A stretch of DNA of 55,738 bases from Chara braunii (taxonomy: Eukaryota; Streptophyta; Charophyceae; Charales; Characeae), in contig BFEA01000421.1 of assembly GCA_003427395.1 (NCBI GenBank), forward strand, positions 1,035,403-1,091,140. Reading direction: 5' to 3'. The notes under the pieces were generated by a model that ran no database searches, was not told the origin of the DNA, and saw nothing but the letters and a program-made list of their open reading frames with translations. Positions within the stretch are counted from its first letter, which is position 1. Every line of letters begins with the position of its first letter. Of this stretch, positions 10,718 to 22,185 are shown one piece after another. Both the position numbers and the translations under genes were made by a program.

Positions 10718-11001
10718 TGTTATGACCCTGGCCAATTTCGAGATACACATCCATATTAAATTACAATGCCATCCAATTGCAGAAAGAAATGAATGAACTT
10801 GAGAGGAGAGAGAGCAGTAGAAGAAGAAGAACAAGAAGTAAGAAAGAAGAAGAAGATGATGTACACCAGCAAAAACAGATGATAAGGTTCTTCTTCTTCT
10901 AATCCTCTCTCTCCTCTCAAGTTCATTCATTTCTTTCCGCAATTGGATGGCACTGTACTTTCCGATGGATGTGTATCTCGAAATTGGCCAGGGTCATAAC
11001 A
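10718..11001. repeat. Palindrome of the element B LTR terminus
   Basis: The left arm (10718 to about 10888) is the last ~170 bases of the element B LTR in reverse orientation. The right arm (about 10889-11001) is the last ~113 bases in forward orientation and runs directly into a primer-binding site. The outer ~99 bases of each arm pair with only a few mismatches. The centre lies in a TTC-rich stretch present on both strands of the LTR end. It stands where a 1.25-kb 5' LTR would be expected. Confidence 0.82.
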
Positions 11002-11002
11002 T

Positions 11003-11016
11003 TGGTATCGGAGCGG
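11003..11016 (+). promoter_or_regulatory. Primer-binding site of element B
   Basis: TGGTATCGGAGCGG directly after the LTR-end CATAACA plus one T. It resembles the methionine-tRNA-complementary sequence used by plant LTR retrotransposons and fixes the LTR end at 11001. Confidence 0.75.
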
Positions 11017-12341
11017 ATTCTACTTGCTGGTGAGAGTTGACTTTGCTGCCCTAACCGTAACCTAAGTGGATGAGGGCACCGCTTAGGGTTAGGGTTGGTT
11101 GGTGAAGGGAAGTGGGGCAGCATGGTTGAGGGAAGCTGCCCCCACCTGGTTAGGTCATGTGGGGTCGACATAGAACCTAACCAGGTTGCTTGAGAGTGAG
11201 ATTAGGGCGGCGAGACATTTCGAGGAGACTTCATGCGGCGATTTGAGAGCGGCGACAGTGAGAGGCACTCGCACCTGGAATCTGATTCAAGGGAGACACT
11301 TGGCAACTTAAGGGCTGCCCTCAAGTAGGCGAGCTTGAGGGTCAACGGCCACTCAGCATCTACGGACTGCAAGCTGCTACTTCTTTAGCATCGACGGGGG
11401 ATCCGGCGTTGCACTTGGGTGTTGGAGTCAGACCCTCCTAGGTGATAGGACACTGGTGTAGGGGTGGCGTTAGAGGGGTCAGGAGGACCACATGAGAGGG
11501 GGGTGTTGCATACCGTACAGGTGCAGACCAGAACAAGAACCGACCTTTCAATACAAGTATAAGATAGCACAGCGGAAGACTTAGATACCAATGATCCGAA
11601 CAATCAATATTGTAATGCAGCCCCGAACATACATCATCATCATCATGGTGTGAAGGGGTCTGGCGCTTCACACAAGAAGACTGCGCCAGCCCCAACCATA
11701 CACAGACGAAGGAGGTGGGGTTAGACGAAGAAGAAGGGAAGATGGGAATGTCGTCAACACCAAGTGTTCAGCACAGNCCCAAATAGTCCCTCGTCAACAT
11801 GTCTGAATCCCAATGTCGAGTCTGGATCCAATGTCGTCAAGTCTCATGTCACAACTCTCTCTCTCTCTGTAGTAGTCCGCTGATACTGAGAAGTCAGGTG
11901 GTGAGAGGCGAAGAAGAGATGGACTTAGAAGAAGAGGAAGAAGAACTCTCTCTCTCTCTCTCTCTCTCCCAGTCCAGTACTAACCTGTGAAGTTGGCGCC
12001 TTGATGCAGGTACCTCGAAGATGGAGCTGGAGCGATGGCGCCACAGGTAAGTACCACTGGCCTCCGCCAGTACCTCTCCCAACTCTACGCTCTACCTCCT
12101 ACTAGCGCCCAGCGCTGATGGCTACAGCTATGGCTATGGCGCCCAGCGCCGATGACTACAGCTAGCGCTACTACTACTGCCTAGCGCTGAAGACTACTGC
12201 AGCGCTCCTCCTGAGTGCTGCGGCCGAAATCTGAAGACTACCGTCCTACTCTCCAACTGCCTACCCGTTCAGTGCCTGAAGCTCCTATGTACTATCACGG
12301 GTGCCTCCTGACTCGGGTGAGCAGTCCAGGAGGCTGCTCTT
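11017..12341 (+). other. Element B leader, first part; no gene seen
   Basis: Long untranslated leader. Holds a CT microsatellite at 11946-11969 and one ambiguous base at 11777. Open frames are short and unrecognised. Confidence 0.5.
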
Positions 12342-12453
12342 GCCAATAATGCTGAAGGGAGGCAGGGGCTGCAGCTGCAGCTCCTGCTCGTGCTAATGCC
12401 AATAATGCCGCAGGGAGGCAGGGGCTGCAGCTGCAGCTCCTGCTCGAGCTGGC
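12342..12453. repeat. Two-copy 56-bp tandem duplication
   Basis: GCCAATAATGC starts copies at 12342 and 12398. Each continues through GGGAGGCAGGGGCTGCAGC to CTCCTGCTCG. The copies differ at only a few positions. Confidence 0.85.
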
Positions 12454-12560
12454 GTGGGAACAGGCCAGAAATAGACTGTTCCGAAACCCAGTTTTCGTGC
12501 CTGAATCTTAGGGCAGGTCGAAACAAATGAGGGCCTAAAAATAGCCCAGGGCCTAAGAAT

Positions 12561-12631
12561 AGCCCTCCGTTTCAGGCTGGAAAAACTCTGGGTCTGAAAG
12601 ACCCAGAAATAGGCTGAAACGGAGTAGGGCT
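12561..12631. repeat. Two-tier hairpin
   Basis: Outer arms AGCCCT-CCGTTTCAG (12561-12575) and CTGAAACGG-(3 nt)-AGGGCT (12614-12631). Inner stem CTGGGTCT (12588-12595) and AGACCCAG (12599-12606) with a GAA loop. Both tiers pair without mismatch apart from small bulges. Confidence 0.85.
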
Positions 12632-12633
12632 TG

Positions 12634-12678
12634 CAGGCCCTCGTTTTTCAGTTTTCAGGCTGAAACGACCGGGGCCTG
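12634..12678. repeat. Second hairpin with the same CGTTT..CAG/CTGAAACG arm
   Basis: CAGGCCC (12634-12640) pairs with GGGGCCTG (12671-12678). Inside it CGTTT plus CAG pairs with CTGAAACG, the same inner arm as the neighbouring hairpin. Confidence 0.75.
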
Positions 12679-15204
12679 TAGCTCCTAAGTTTTAGGCTTT
12701 AAGGCTGAATGTCCGGGACGGGTCCTACAGGGCCCGTGTGGCTACGCAGTATGCCACAGGGGGTGACTTCTATTCATCTCGAAGCTCAAGGCCACTCAGG
12801 TAAGTGCCGTGCACCTACGGGATGCCCATGTATGTGTGTATGGTATTGATTGTCCTGCTGGGGTACTCTGGGTTTCTTTTCCTGCTCCTCCGTGGTCTTG
12901 ATTGTGTGACTGAATGCGTGTGATCTACCTACTCACCTGATGGATGGAAAATGAAGTATCTTGACCTAAATGCCGAATCTTTCTACAGTGCTTTATCTTT
13001 TCATCTCTGAACGGTTGTGGTCTGTAAGTTCTGCCAGAAGTTGAAATTTTGTTTTTCAGTGCAGTAGAGACTGAACTAAGTCCGTGTGGAACTCCTCTTG
13101 GTTGGGACCTGGTTGCGACCTATGTGGGAACTCTGGGACCCAAGAGGACCGGTTTCGGGCGGCCGCAGACCAGTCGGCCACCCGAAATACAAAGGATTGG
13201 GCCTTGGGTTCAGTGCCTAGGGGAAAATCAACCGGCACTTTCATCAGAGCCGTCTGGAGAAATTAGGGGTCGGAAAAGGATCCCTAAGATCCCCCCCGTC
13301 GATTAGTAAAACATACCCTTGAAATCAACATGATGAACGGCCGCGCCTGCTGCGCTTAACTCCCGCCACTTTCGTCCGTTCCGAGGCTGTTCTCGAAACG
13401 GCCGACCGTCGTGCGGAGATGTGGTATTAGGCCTCGGCGCGCCCTTTTTCACACTAAGCAATTGACAAGGGAACGTGCCTCATTTTTTATTAATTTTAAC
13501 AACAAAATTAAAATTGAGAAAAAGAATTAAAAACAATAAAGGAGGGAGACAACAAATAAATATTTATTATTAATCAATTTTCTTCGGATTTACTCTTAAT
13601 GAAACTTCCCTCAATTTTCATCAATTTTAATAACAGTATTAAAATGAGGAGAAAAGTCAAAAATAATAAAAGAAAGGAAAACAAATGATTATTTAATATT
13701 TGATAAAATTTTGACGAAATTTATTCTTGAATCTTGATGTGATTTTGCTGGAAAACATTTATTTATCTTCTGACCATCGATCCATGCGGGTTCCCTTGAT
13801 TTTTCCCGATCCACCTGATTATTACCCTGGGCGGGACCGATTTCGGGGTATGGTGATACGGTTGGCTTGGTGCTGCTACTGACGCTACTGTGAGACGGGC
13901 CACGCGACTCTATCACGGTGGTACAGACGGTGGTTGAGCTGAGCGATGGTACACAGGTTCGGGACAGGTACGGTACTGAGCTGTTCGACATTGGTATTTC
14001 CTGGTCCCGAACTTTAATTCATTTTAGGGCTGCTGCAGTTCACTACATTGATACTGGCAGGACACTGGAACAGGGTACTACGACCTGTTACCATTCTTTT
14101 CGAGCTTCGGTAACTGGTACAGTACTGAAACGGTCCACGAAAGTTCGACATCATTACTCTTGGTATGATCCCTGGTTTGGTACTAAGAAAAATTCACAGT
14201 ATTCTTGATGTGATTGGTGGTTCGGCACAGGCATGGTGCTTGCACAGCGAATGGCGGTCTGCACCTATTTCTCAGGCTCGGTTACTGATGAGGAACTGGA
14301 ACAGCATACCATTGGGCAATTGACCTGACTGATTGAGCCTGACCACTGGTTCGGTATTGGATCTGGGACTGCTACAGTTCGCTCCAGTTTTGTGGGCTTC
14401 ATCGGGTGTTCAATACTATTAGAGCGGCGGGGTCACGGGCTCGCCACTTGTGTTGCGAGGCGGCATGACAAAGACTCTGATTTAACAAGGGTATGGTAAG
14501 TGGATAATTTGTTACAGTGCTCAGGCTGGCCTGGGACGGCTGCGGGTAACCTGGTTTGAGGAACCATCTTCAGTGCTACTATGGTCTGGTACACCCCGCA
14601 TTTCGGATATCGAGTTGTGCCTGGCCTATCGACAACCGACTTGGGTGTGGGCTAGCTTGGCCATTGATAGCCCCTGCATGAGACCACTGGGTCCTGGACC
14701 TGAAGCGCGGAGTAGGGTCGATCTGACCGAGAAAGACCGGTACCGAGGGTACCAGCCTTGTCCGGGCCCCTCCCAAGGAACATTGGGCGACTCTTCGAAT
14801 ATATATGAACGGGGGGGGAGTCTTGGGCGACACGGGGAGCCATGCGTCCGCAGCGTTTGCATGTGAATGGGGAAGGCCATGCTCGTCAACGGGCATAAAG
14901 GACGGGAGGTCGTGCATGGCGTACCCAGCCTGTTCGAATTGGAGATGAGGTTGTGCGTGCCCAGAGAGACGGTGTTTGATCTGCTCGAACACTCTCTGTG
15001 ACATGCGCGATCAAAGAAGGAAAGAGTAGCGAGAAGTCCACGGAAGAGAGGGAACAGAGACATTGGGGGGGGAACTGTGTGCGTGCTCGGCGTACGCAGG
15101 CTATCTTCAGGACGACGAGTGCCCTCACGAGAGAGGGGAGCACGGCGTGCGCTGACGACCACTACTTAACGCGGGGACTGGGGCAGGGACTGAGCAGTCG
15201 ATGG
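12679..15204 (+). other. Element B leader, middle part; no gene seen
   Basis: Contains an AT-rich stretch (13440-13740) and a stretch with many GGTAC/ACTGG words (13900-14400) that looks like a worn tandem repeat. No coding motif found; frames at 14573-15162 on both strands have no recognisable domain. Confidence 0.45.
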
Positions 15205-15207
15205 GAT

Positions 15208-15560
15208 CTGCCGCCCCGCTAATGGGGAAGACAACGATGTTCCGCTGTTGAAGAGCCACATACTGCTGTTGATTGGAACTCCCGCCCCGCTAATGGCGAA
15301 GACAGCGACGTTCCGTTGTTGAAGAGCCACATACTGCTGTTGATTGGAACTGCCACCCCGCTAATGGCGAAGACAGCGACGTTCCGTTGTTCAAGAGCCA
15401 CATACTGCTGTTGATTGGAACTGCCACCCCGCTAATGGCGAAGAAAGGGACGTTCCGCTGTTGAAGAGCCACATACTGTTGTTGATTGGAACCGCCGCCC
15501 CGCTAATGGGGAAGACTACGACGTTGCGCTGTTGAACAGCCACATACTACTGTTGATTGG
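15208..15560. repeat. 71-bp tandem repeat, five copies
   Basis: GCTAATGG recurs at 15219, 15289, 15360, 15431 and 15502. Each unit reads through GAAGAC..CGACGTTCCG, TTGAAGAGCCACATACTG and TTGATTGGAAC. Copies are closely similar. The minus-strand open frames over it are repeat artefacts. Confidence 0.93.
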
Positions 15561-17500
15561 ATCTGCTACGCTGTTGATGAGATCTGCTATCCCGCTCGTG
15601 GAAAGAACCACCACACTCCGCTGTTGATTGGGACGACAACCCAGCAAGCGGAGAGAGTTGTCGTGATTCACTGTTGACGGGTCCCTCCGGTCTGTCAAAG
15701 GAGTGAACTCGTCTCCCTCTGTTGAAGAGACCAGCCATGCCGAAAACGGGAAGTACTGCCATGTCCGAAAATGAAGAGAAAGGTCCCCCCCGTTGATGAG
15801 AAGATCGTTCATTTACCTGGTAATGAGAATAGCTACTTCCAGAGATGAACGAAGCAGTCACAAGATGATCAGGTATGTGAGACCTGGGACAAGTTGGCGC
15901 CGAGCGCCTTACTCGAGAGAGACTACCCTGATCTCGAGCAGCTTGAGAGAGGGTCAGGTTGGACCACTCGCCTAATATGAGTGTAGAGGTTATCTATCTC
16001 AATAATCATTTCGAATTTTATAAGCGATTCGCTTCGTTTATCAGGAGTTAGTCAAGGTCCTAATTGAACCTGCTCGCTCTACTCAATGAAGTCCGAGCAC
16101 CCCATTGAAAATGCCTCGACTATTCAAAGCTGACTCAGAGTCTACTCACGGGGACGCGTGTGTCTTCTGAAAATACTTTACGCTGCTCCACCATGAGACT
16201 GGAAAGGTCGAGTACAAACAAGTGTTCATTTCTTTTCATTATTATTATTATCCTGAATTAATTTTTTCCTTATAATTCCAAATCTTTTCCTTGTCTTTTT
16301 CTCCCTCTCTTCTCTTGAAATGTTTCAAGGCCACTTGCTTGTTGGACCAACCACGATTGCTCAACCAGCAAACAATCAACCATTGTAGTATAGTGACATG
16401 GGTAAGAGAGGGGAATCTGGTGGGCGATAGAGCGACTGGTGAAGGGAGCGTGAGGAGGCATGAGTCTGAGAGAGCGTGGGGACAAGCGAGAGGGGATGTT
16501 TTATATATATTAATTAAATAATTTATTTACAGTCCTTGATTCAGTAAGACGGGCTAAAGTGACGAAGCTCGGGCACGCTCGAGTTCGAAGAGGCGAGCAC
16601 AGAAAGGTTCAAGAGTGATCACACTTGAAAGTCTTGAATTGGTGCCCACTCTTGACGGTAGAGAAGAGCAGACACAATCCAGCTCTGGTTGACAAGAAGA
16701 ATTACATACTGGATCCCTGCGAGTTAAACCTTTAAACTGAACGGTTGTTTCCTGAACTGCAGTGAATTGTGATCCGTCATAATAATTCGTGTGTACTCAC
16801 TGCAGGAACAGGTGTAGGTATCTCTTCACGAGGAAATCGCTTGTCTGTTTAATTAGACAGGGCTCTCATTCGCTGGTTACAGAGTTCATGTGAAGTCCCT
16901 GTATGTGTATTCCATTCGAGAGACAGGGGGACGTTGACTGATGCGCCAGTGCTCGTGACTCCCAGTGCTTGATCCAGAACTTCAATTATTATACATCTAG
17001 AAATTTTATTTCCTCCTTTGCAACCACGCCGCTGCATTGTACTGCTAAAACTTTCTTTTGAACAATCAAAGCCACAAGTGCATGGAAACAAATTGAAACA
17101 GTTCCCGGCAAACCGAAAAGCTCTGAGTTTTGTCCCTAACTCGAAAACTTGACTTGTCCTAAGATTTGCAGGTTGAACAGGCCGCTCAAAAATCGCTTAT
17201 TTTCGTTGGATCTCGAGGTATGATCGCGAACATCTAACTTGACTCACAAAGTGGACGTAGCTTGCAACCTCGACCACACAACCCTGCTGGACACCGAGGA
17301 CCTCGAAAGCGGGCGTGGCGAGTGACAGGCGTCGTTGCCCTTGACTTCGGCGAATGGCAAGCGACCCCTCCCCGAGTTTCCTCACACCGGGCCCAAACAA
17401 GAAGAGCCCTTTGGACCCAAATTAGTTTAGCATTAATTTTATTGTCTTCTGACTGAGATCCGGAGTTTTATTCTTGTTGGTTAGGACACCCACTGCCGAG
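15561..17500 (+). other. Element B leader, later part; no gene seen
   Basis: Starts with diverged continuations of the 71-bp repeat (to about 15800) and then unique sequence. No recognisable coding region. Confidence 0.45.
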
Positions 17501-17644
17501 GGGATCTTGGCTGAGACGTTTCGCATGTCTTTTGGTTGCACTGTCCGTGGCTTGACTCGCACCCTGTACACCGGGATCTTGGCTGAGACGTTTCGCATGT
17601 CTTTTGGTTGCACTGTCCGTGGCTTGACTCGCACCCTGTACACC
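17501..17644. repeat. Exact 72-bp tandem duplication
   Basis: Two copies, 17501-17572 and 17573-17644, starting GGGATCTTGGCTGAGACG. They are identical base for base, so the duplication is much younger than the surrounding decayed element. Confidence 0.97.
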
Positions 17645-18079
17645 ACTCAATTCTCCATTGTTGCATTTAGTCACTTGTTGTCTAATTTGTTGTACGCTCA
17701 TGGAGCTGGTCAGACTGGACTCGAGAGGACCTCGTATGCAGTCTGATCAGTCTGGGTCGTTTTTCTTTGGTTTGCTGCTCTCTACATCCAAATGAAATGC
17801 CGCTCCGGCTAGGAGTTCTACCTTCTCTTCTCTGAGCTTTCAAGTCTGTTTTTTCTGAGTTCATTTCCGATGCCAATGGAGACCCGCCGCCGAAAAGAAG
17901 AGAGAGAGAGGAGGGAGAGAGAGAAGAGAGAGAGGGAAAGTGGCCGTCTGGAGTGGGCAAGGAGTGGGAAAAGGAGTGTTCGTCCAAGTGAGAAGGGGAG
18001 TGAACCTCTTGAGAGTCTAATTGATTCTTTTGCTGATTGGTGACTCTCTGACCCACCTGTCAATACTAATGGTCCAAAA
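17645..18079 (+). other. Leader just upstream of gag
   Basis: Contains a purine-rich GA stretch (about 17895-17940). No separate gene seen. Confidence 0.5.
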
Positions 18080-19665
18080 ATGGCTCAGCTAACTTCAGTG
18101 CAATGGCGGGCCTTGTAAGATGCAGCCAGTGATGCGGAAAAACCGTATCTACAAGCACTCCTAGATAGTGCAACCTAAAGGGAACAGGAGGCAGAGAAGG
18201 AGAGGAAGGAGTCATTGCTGAAAAGGCAGGTGGCCATCCTAGAGACCGTTCCCTCACTGACTGAAGAGCAGTGTGGGGAACCGTTGCAATCTATACTCAC
18301 CGCCCTTGTTCAAGTCAGGAATCTTGAAGATCATACCACTCAGATCAGTGAAGTATTCGCAAAGTTGCAAACACTTCAAGATGATCTGACTGATATGACC
18401 CGCAAGTACCACGAACTGACAAAGGAGGTGGTTGAGCTGCGACAAGCCCAAGTGACCAACCCTCTTCCTCTACCCCCTGGATCTGAAGCTGCAATTGAAA
18501 CTACCTTTGCCTTTCTTACTATATCTTCTTCCTTGAATGTGATGGCAACCCCCTCGGGACCTGCAACAGGTGCAGATTCCGCTGTTGCTGTAACACGCAA
18601 CGAGGCTGGAAATTTTGCAACTGCTGCAGCCCCAAGATTGGAACCAGCAGGTGCTGGTCCCAGCCACGTCGGTCCCTATGTGGACCGAAAGGCGGTTCAA
18701 ATACCGTCTAAGTACGACGGCAAAGAAGACGTCGAATCCTGGATCAGCTCCATGAGGGCATACTTCGAGGTGTTGGGACTCAACCTGAGACCCAGTCCAT
18801 GATCATGGGAATGAACGTTGAGGCGGTCATGCGGGGCTTCTTAGAGGTCCAAGCTACGCGAGTTGGGATTCCCAAAATAGAACTAACAAGGTGGCTTAAG
18901 ACCACTCCGGTTGCCTCCCTCGAGGAACTCCTCATTTCGCAATACTCGGATCCACATGTTGTAGGAAGGGCAAAAATCCAGCTTGACAAAATCAAGCGCA
19001 ACAAGTGGACGGGCTCCATGAAAAGCTTGCAGACTTACCTTAGCAAGATGTTCGCTACACCCGGATTGGAACTAACTGCTCAATCTTGCTTGGATGTGGT
19101 CAAAGGCGCGGTTCCCACCAACTTTACTAATCGCCTAGGCAGGGACTTCATTGGTTACACTGACTGGTTCACCTTAATGAAGGACATAGTCAGTCTTGAG
19201 GCTGTAGACCTCGTCACCATAGCAGGCAGCAAAAAGCCCATGGGCGGCAGGCGGTTCAAAGGCAGCAACCGTTTTGCTGTGCATGACCTGCTGGAGGTTG
19301 AAGAAGAAGCCGATGTAGAGGACCCCACTCTTGGTGACGACCACGAACAGGACCCTGATACAGCTTGTTCTTCGGCCCATGAGTCTGACGCAATCCACGA
19401 AGAAGAAAAATTTACTGCCTTAAAAAAAACTGCCAATACAAAGGGGCCAAATCAGAGTGCAGGAAAGAACTATGTCCAACTTCCCAAGGGAGTCAAGATC
19501 CCACCTAAACCGGAGGATGCGACTATTAAACCTTGGGTCGACCTCCGGATTACTGAAAATGACTGGCGGGGTAGACTCAAGAAGGGGGTATGCCTGCATT
19601 GCCAAAAACCAAACCATAAGGTACAAGATTGTTATAGGCTGCAGGGAAACCAGAACCGGGCGTAG
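18080..19665 (+). pseudogene. gag: Element B gag (capsid/nucleocapsid), broken
   Basis: Gag binds and packages the retrotransposon RNA. The frame starts at ATG 18080 and has stops at 18116-18118 and 18176-18178; it is then open from 18179 as a coiled-coil N-terminal region (residues such as EVFAKLQTLQDDLTDMTRKY). The capsid core follows (KYDGKEDVESWISSMRAYFE), then a one-base frameshift near 18776-18780. The other frame continues with VASLEELLISQY and KSLQTYLSKMFATPGLEL to a CCHC zinc knuckle (CLHCQKPNHKVQDC) just before the stop at 19663-19665. An acidic linker precedes the knuckle. Capsid plus one knuckle is the normal chromovirus arrangement. Confidence 0.88.
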
Positions 19666-19763
19666 AGTCAACTTCAGCAAACTCTACAGCAGGGGAGACT
19701 GAATCTNANGCANATCAGCAGTCCTCCCTTGAAGCCCAATCATCTGCTGAACACAAGGCTGAG

Positions 19764-20884
19764 GTGAGTAACGTTTTGTGTGTCGAGCCTTGGGAGGAAT
19801 CTGGGACGGTCGATTTTCACTACCACTTGGAGCATTGGGCTGAGATGAAACAGCAGCGTGCCCAGGGGACAGTGAAGTTGATCTTCTTCATACTTCTCAT
19901 AAACCACCGCTATCTCCGTGGTTTGGTTGACTGTGGTGCTACGACTAACTTTATGTTACCTCACGGGACACGCAAAGTGGGCTTGGGGATGAAGCAAGTG
20001 GCCTTGCAGAACCCTTGCCAAACCCAAGTTGGCAACAAAGAGGTTGGCTCTTCTACGCATGCAATCAAAGGTGTGCGCACTACCTTTGACAGGGACAAAA
20101 CTGTCACCCACGCGCTAAACTTCTACGTCCTTGACAAGCGCCCCTTCAACGCTGTCCTTGGCTTGGGCTGGCTGCAGTCCCAATGCGAATGGACCAAGTG
20201 GACGGAGTCACTTTTCATGGTCAAAGATGCTCGAGGGAACGAGCTTCCCGTCCGCTTGGATGAGAAGCACGAATCCCCAGTAACTTTTCTAAATGCTATG
20301 AAGTTCTGCAAGAAATGGCCCAACCACATGGAGGACGAACAGTTGTATGTTGCCTTTGTTCGTCCTACCCATGTGCCATCTACTTTTGTTGTTAATTCCG
20401 CCACTACTTCAACTAGTGATACTACTTCTACTACTACTACTCCCGACACCTCTATTTCTCTACCCTCTAATGGTCCTAATGACCATACTTCAGATTCGGT
20501 CGTCTCTATACGCAACCTGCGACCGGATCTTGGTGATCCCTTTGCTGATCCTCCACCCCCTCCAGACATCCAAAACCTACTTGATCGGTTCCCAGATGTT
20601 CTGGCCGAGCTACGTGGAGTCACCACACGATCGGTCCGACACACCATCGAGTTGGTCAAGGGTGTTGTTCCTCCAAAGGGCGGCATATACCGAATGGGAC
20701 TCGGCGAGTTGGAGGAACTCCGGCGACAGATTGATGAGATGATTAACAAGGGGTGGATCAAGCCTAGCGAATCTGAATTTGGTGCTCTTGGGTTGTTTGT
20801 TCCAAAGAAAGGAGGCAAACTCCGTATGTGTATTGACTATCGCCGTCTAAACCACATCACAAGAAAGAATGCCTATCCATTGCC
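19764..20884 (+). pseudogene. pol: Element B pol, part 1: protease and start of reverse transcriptase
   Basis: An aspartic protease is recognisable from [13 protein letters not shown] (catalytic Asp in D-C-G-A, where the family usually has D-S-G-A) and LGLGWL further on. After a Ser/Thr-rich linker the reverse transcriptase begins: [37 protein letters not shown] and [11 protein letters not shown], ending at NAYPLP. The frame is then interrupted at about 20886 by element C and resumes at 29341 in the same frame. Three ambiguous bases lie just upstream (19707-19713). Confidence 0.88.
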
Positions 20885-20892
20885 TCTGTCGG

Positions 20893-22156
20893 GCGCATTG
20901 GTCCGGCACCGCACCAGGGCAGCGCGGGACCCTCCGGACCGCGTCACGCTGGAGTTGGTTTAAATCCTTTGTCGTAAATACACATGTGGAGCTTCCGCAA
21001 GCCGCTCCGGCCGAGTGCGCCAGCCATACCTCTCGCGAGCCCTTACGACAGGATAGGGCCTACGCGAGGCACGACTTACCTCCACCTTACGGGAGTTGTC
21101 ACCTCCCTTCGGTGGGTGCATCCCCGCCGAGCTACCAGTCCACAGTACGAAAGTTGATCAGTTGCAATCGCAGAGGTGGACCAACCGAGGGCATTTCTCG
21201 TTCGATGTAGCATAGGGGGTACGCGCGACAATACGCCTCTATCGGACCCGCACGCGAACCGACATCTTGGGGGGCTGAAGTCCCAAGCGCGGCCCGTCGT
21301 CGGTCGACTAGGACGCATCCCACACACCACGCGCACACCACTCCAGCAAAACACAAAGATAAAACACACACACACACACATACGAAACGACACAACACAA
21401 ACAACGCGACAACGCTCCGAGCCCCTCGGTAGCCGTCCCATAACTTTCCGATGCGAAAATCGGATAGGCGTCGCGCGCGAGACTTAGTACAAAACCGCGC
21501 GGACGCAGGGCCTACTCATATCGACTAGCAATGCAAACGTACGCAAGCAGTCGCAATGATGGCGTACCATGTAGTACCCATACTCATGTGGTCCTCGTTA
21601 ATCTCGAGGGTCACATTCGACACTCAAGTGTCGGCTGACATGCGCCTTGAGGGTTAATCTCTCGACGCTGGACAACCACCAAGCGCGGTTGAAGACCACA
21701 CACCCTCTTCTGCACTCTATGCAGAGCGGGTGGTACACAGGTCCATACCTGTGGTGGCAGTCGTTTCTTACTGCCCCGGAGATGAGCCCCTCTCCAGGCT
21801 TGGACAAAGGTCAAGGGGTTTGACTTTGACGGCTGCCACGGACTACAACGTCCAATTATAAATCTTAAAAAGCATATATAGACCGAGGGTCCCCTCTATT
21901 CCAAAAGAAAACAAAACCTTGGGGTACCCTCCCCTTGTTGGGTGGTGCCAGCGGCCTATAGTAATCCCAAGCGTTCGCTCGTATGTGCGGATCCCTTTTG
22001 ATCCCATAACTTTTAAACACTAAGGTGACGAAACGTCGCGCGCGGGATTCTAACATAAAGTCGCGCAACTGCAGGCCAGTCTCATACCAACCAATGATGC
22101 CAACCATATCTGGTAATCGCAGCTCCGGCCTCGCGATATTGAATGGCTGAAGGAAT
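20893..22156. other. Element C, left part; no gene seen
   Basis: GC-rich sequence with a short CA run near 21365-21380. The stretch 21440-21510 is similar to 21995-22080 (both carry CCCATAACTTT and GTCGCGCGCG), an old internal duplication. Open frames have no known motif. Confidence 0.45.
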
Positions 22157-22185
22157 ATATCGTGAGGGGTTACCCCACACGATAT
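22157..22185. repeat. Perfect-arm hairpin
   Basis: ATATCGTG, then A, GGGG, TTA loop, CCCC, A, CACGATAT: 12 base pairs with one A.A mismatch. It is flanked on both sides by near-copies of GATATTGAAYGGCTGAAGGA (22134 and 22181). Confidence 0.85.

Noticed and set aside
14284-14310. CTGATGAGG resembling a hammerhead core
   Set aside because: No GAAA core at the right distance (GGAAC instead) and no closing stems.
14998-15472. Plus- and minus-strand frames around 15 kb
   Set aside because: The minus-strand ones repeat with the 71-bp unit; the others have no recognisable domain.
20123-20818. 231-residue minus-strand open frame
   Set aside because: It is exactly antisense to the protease/RT coding region of element B and carries no motif.
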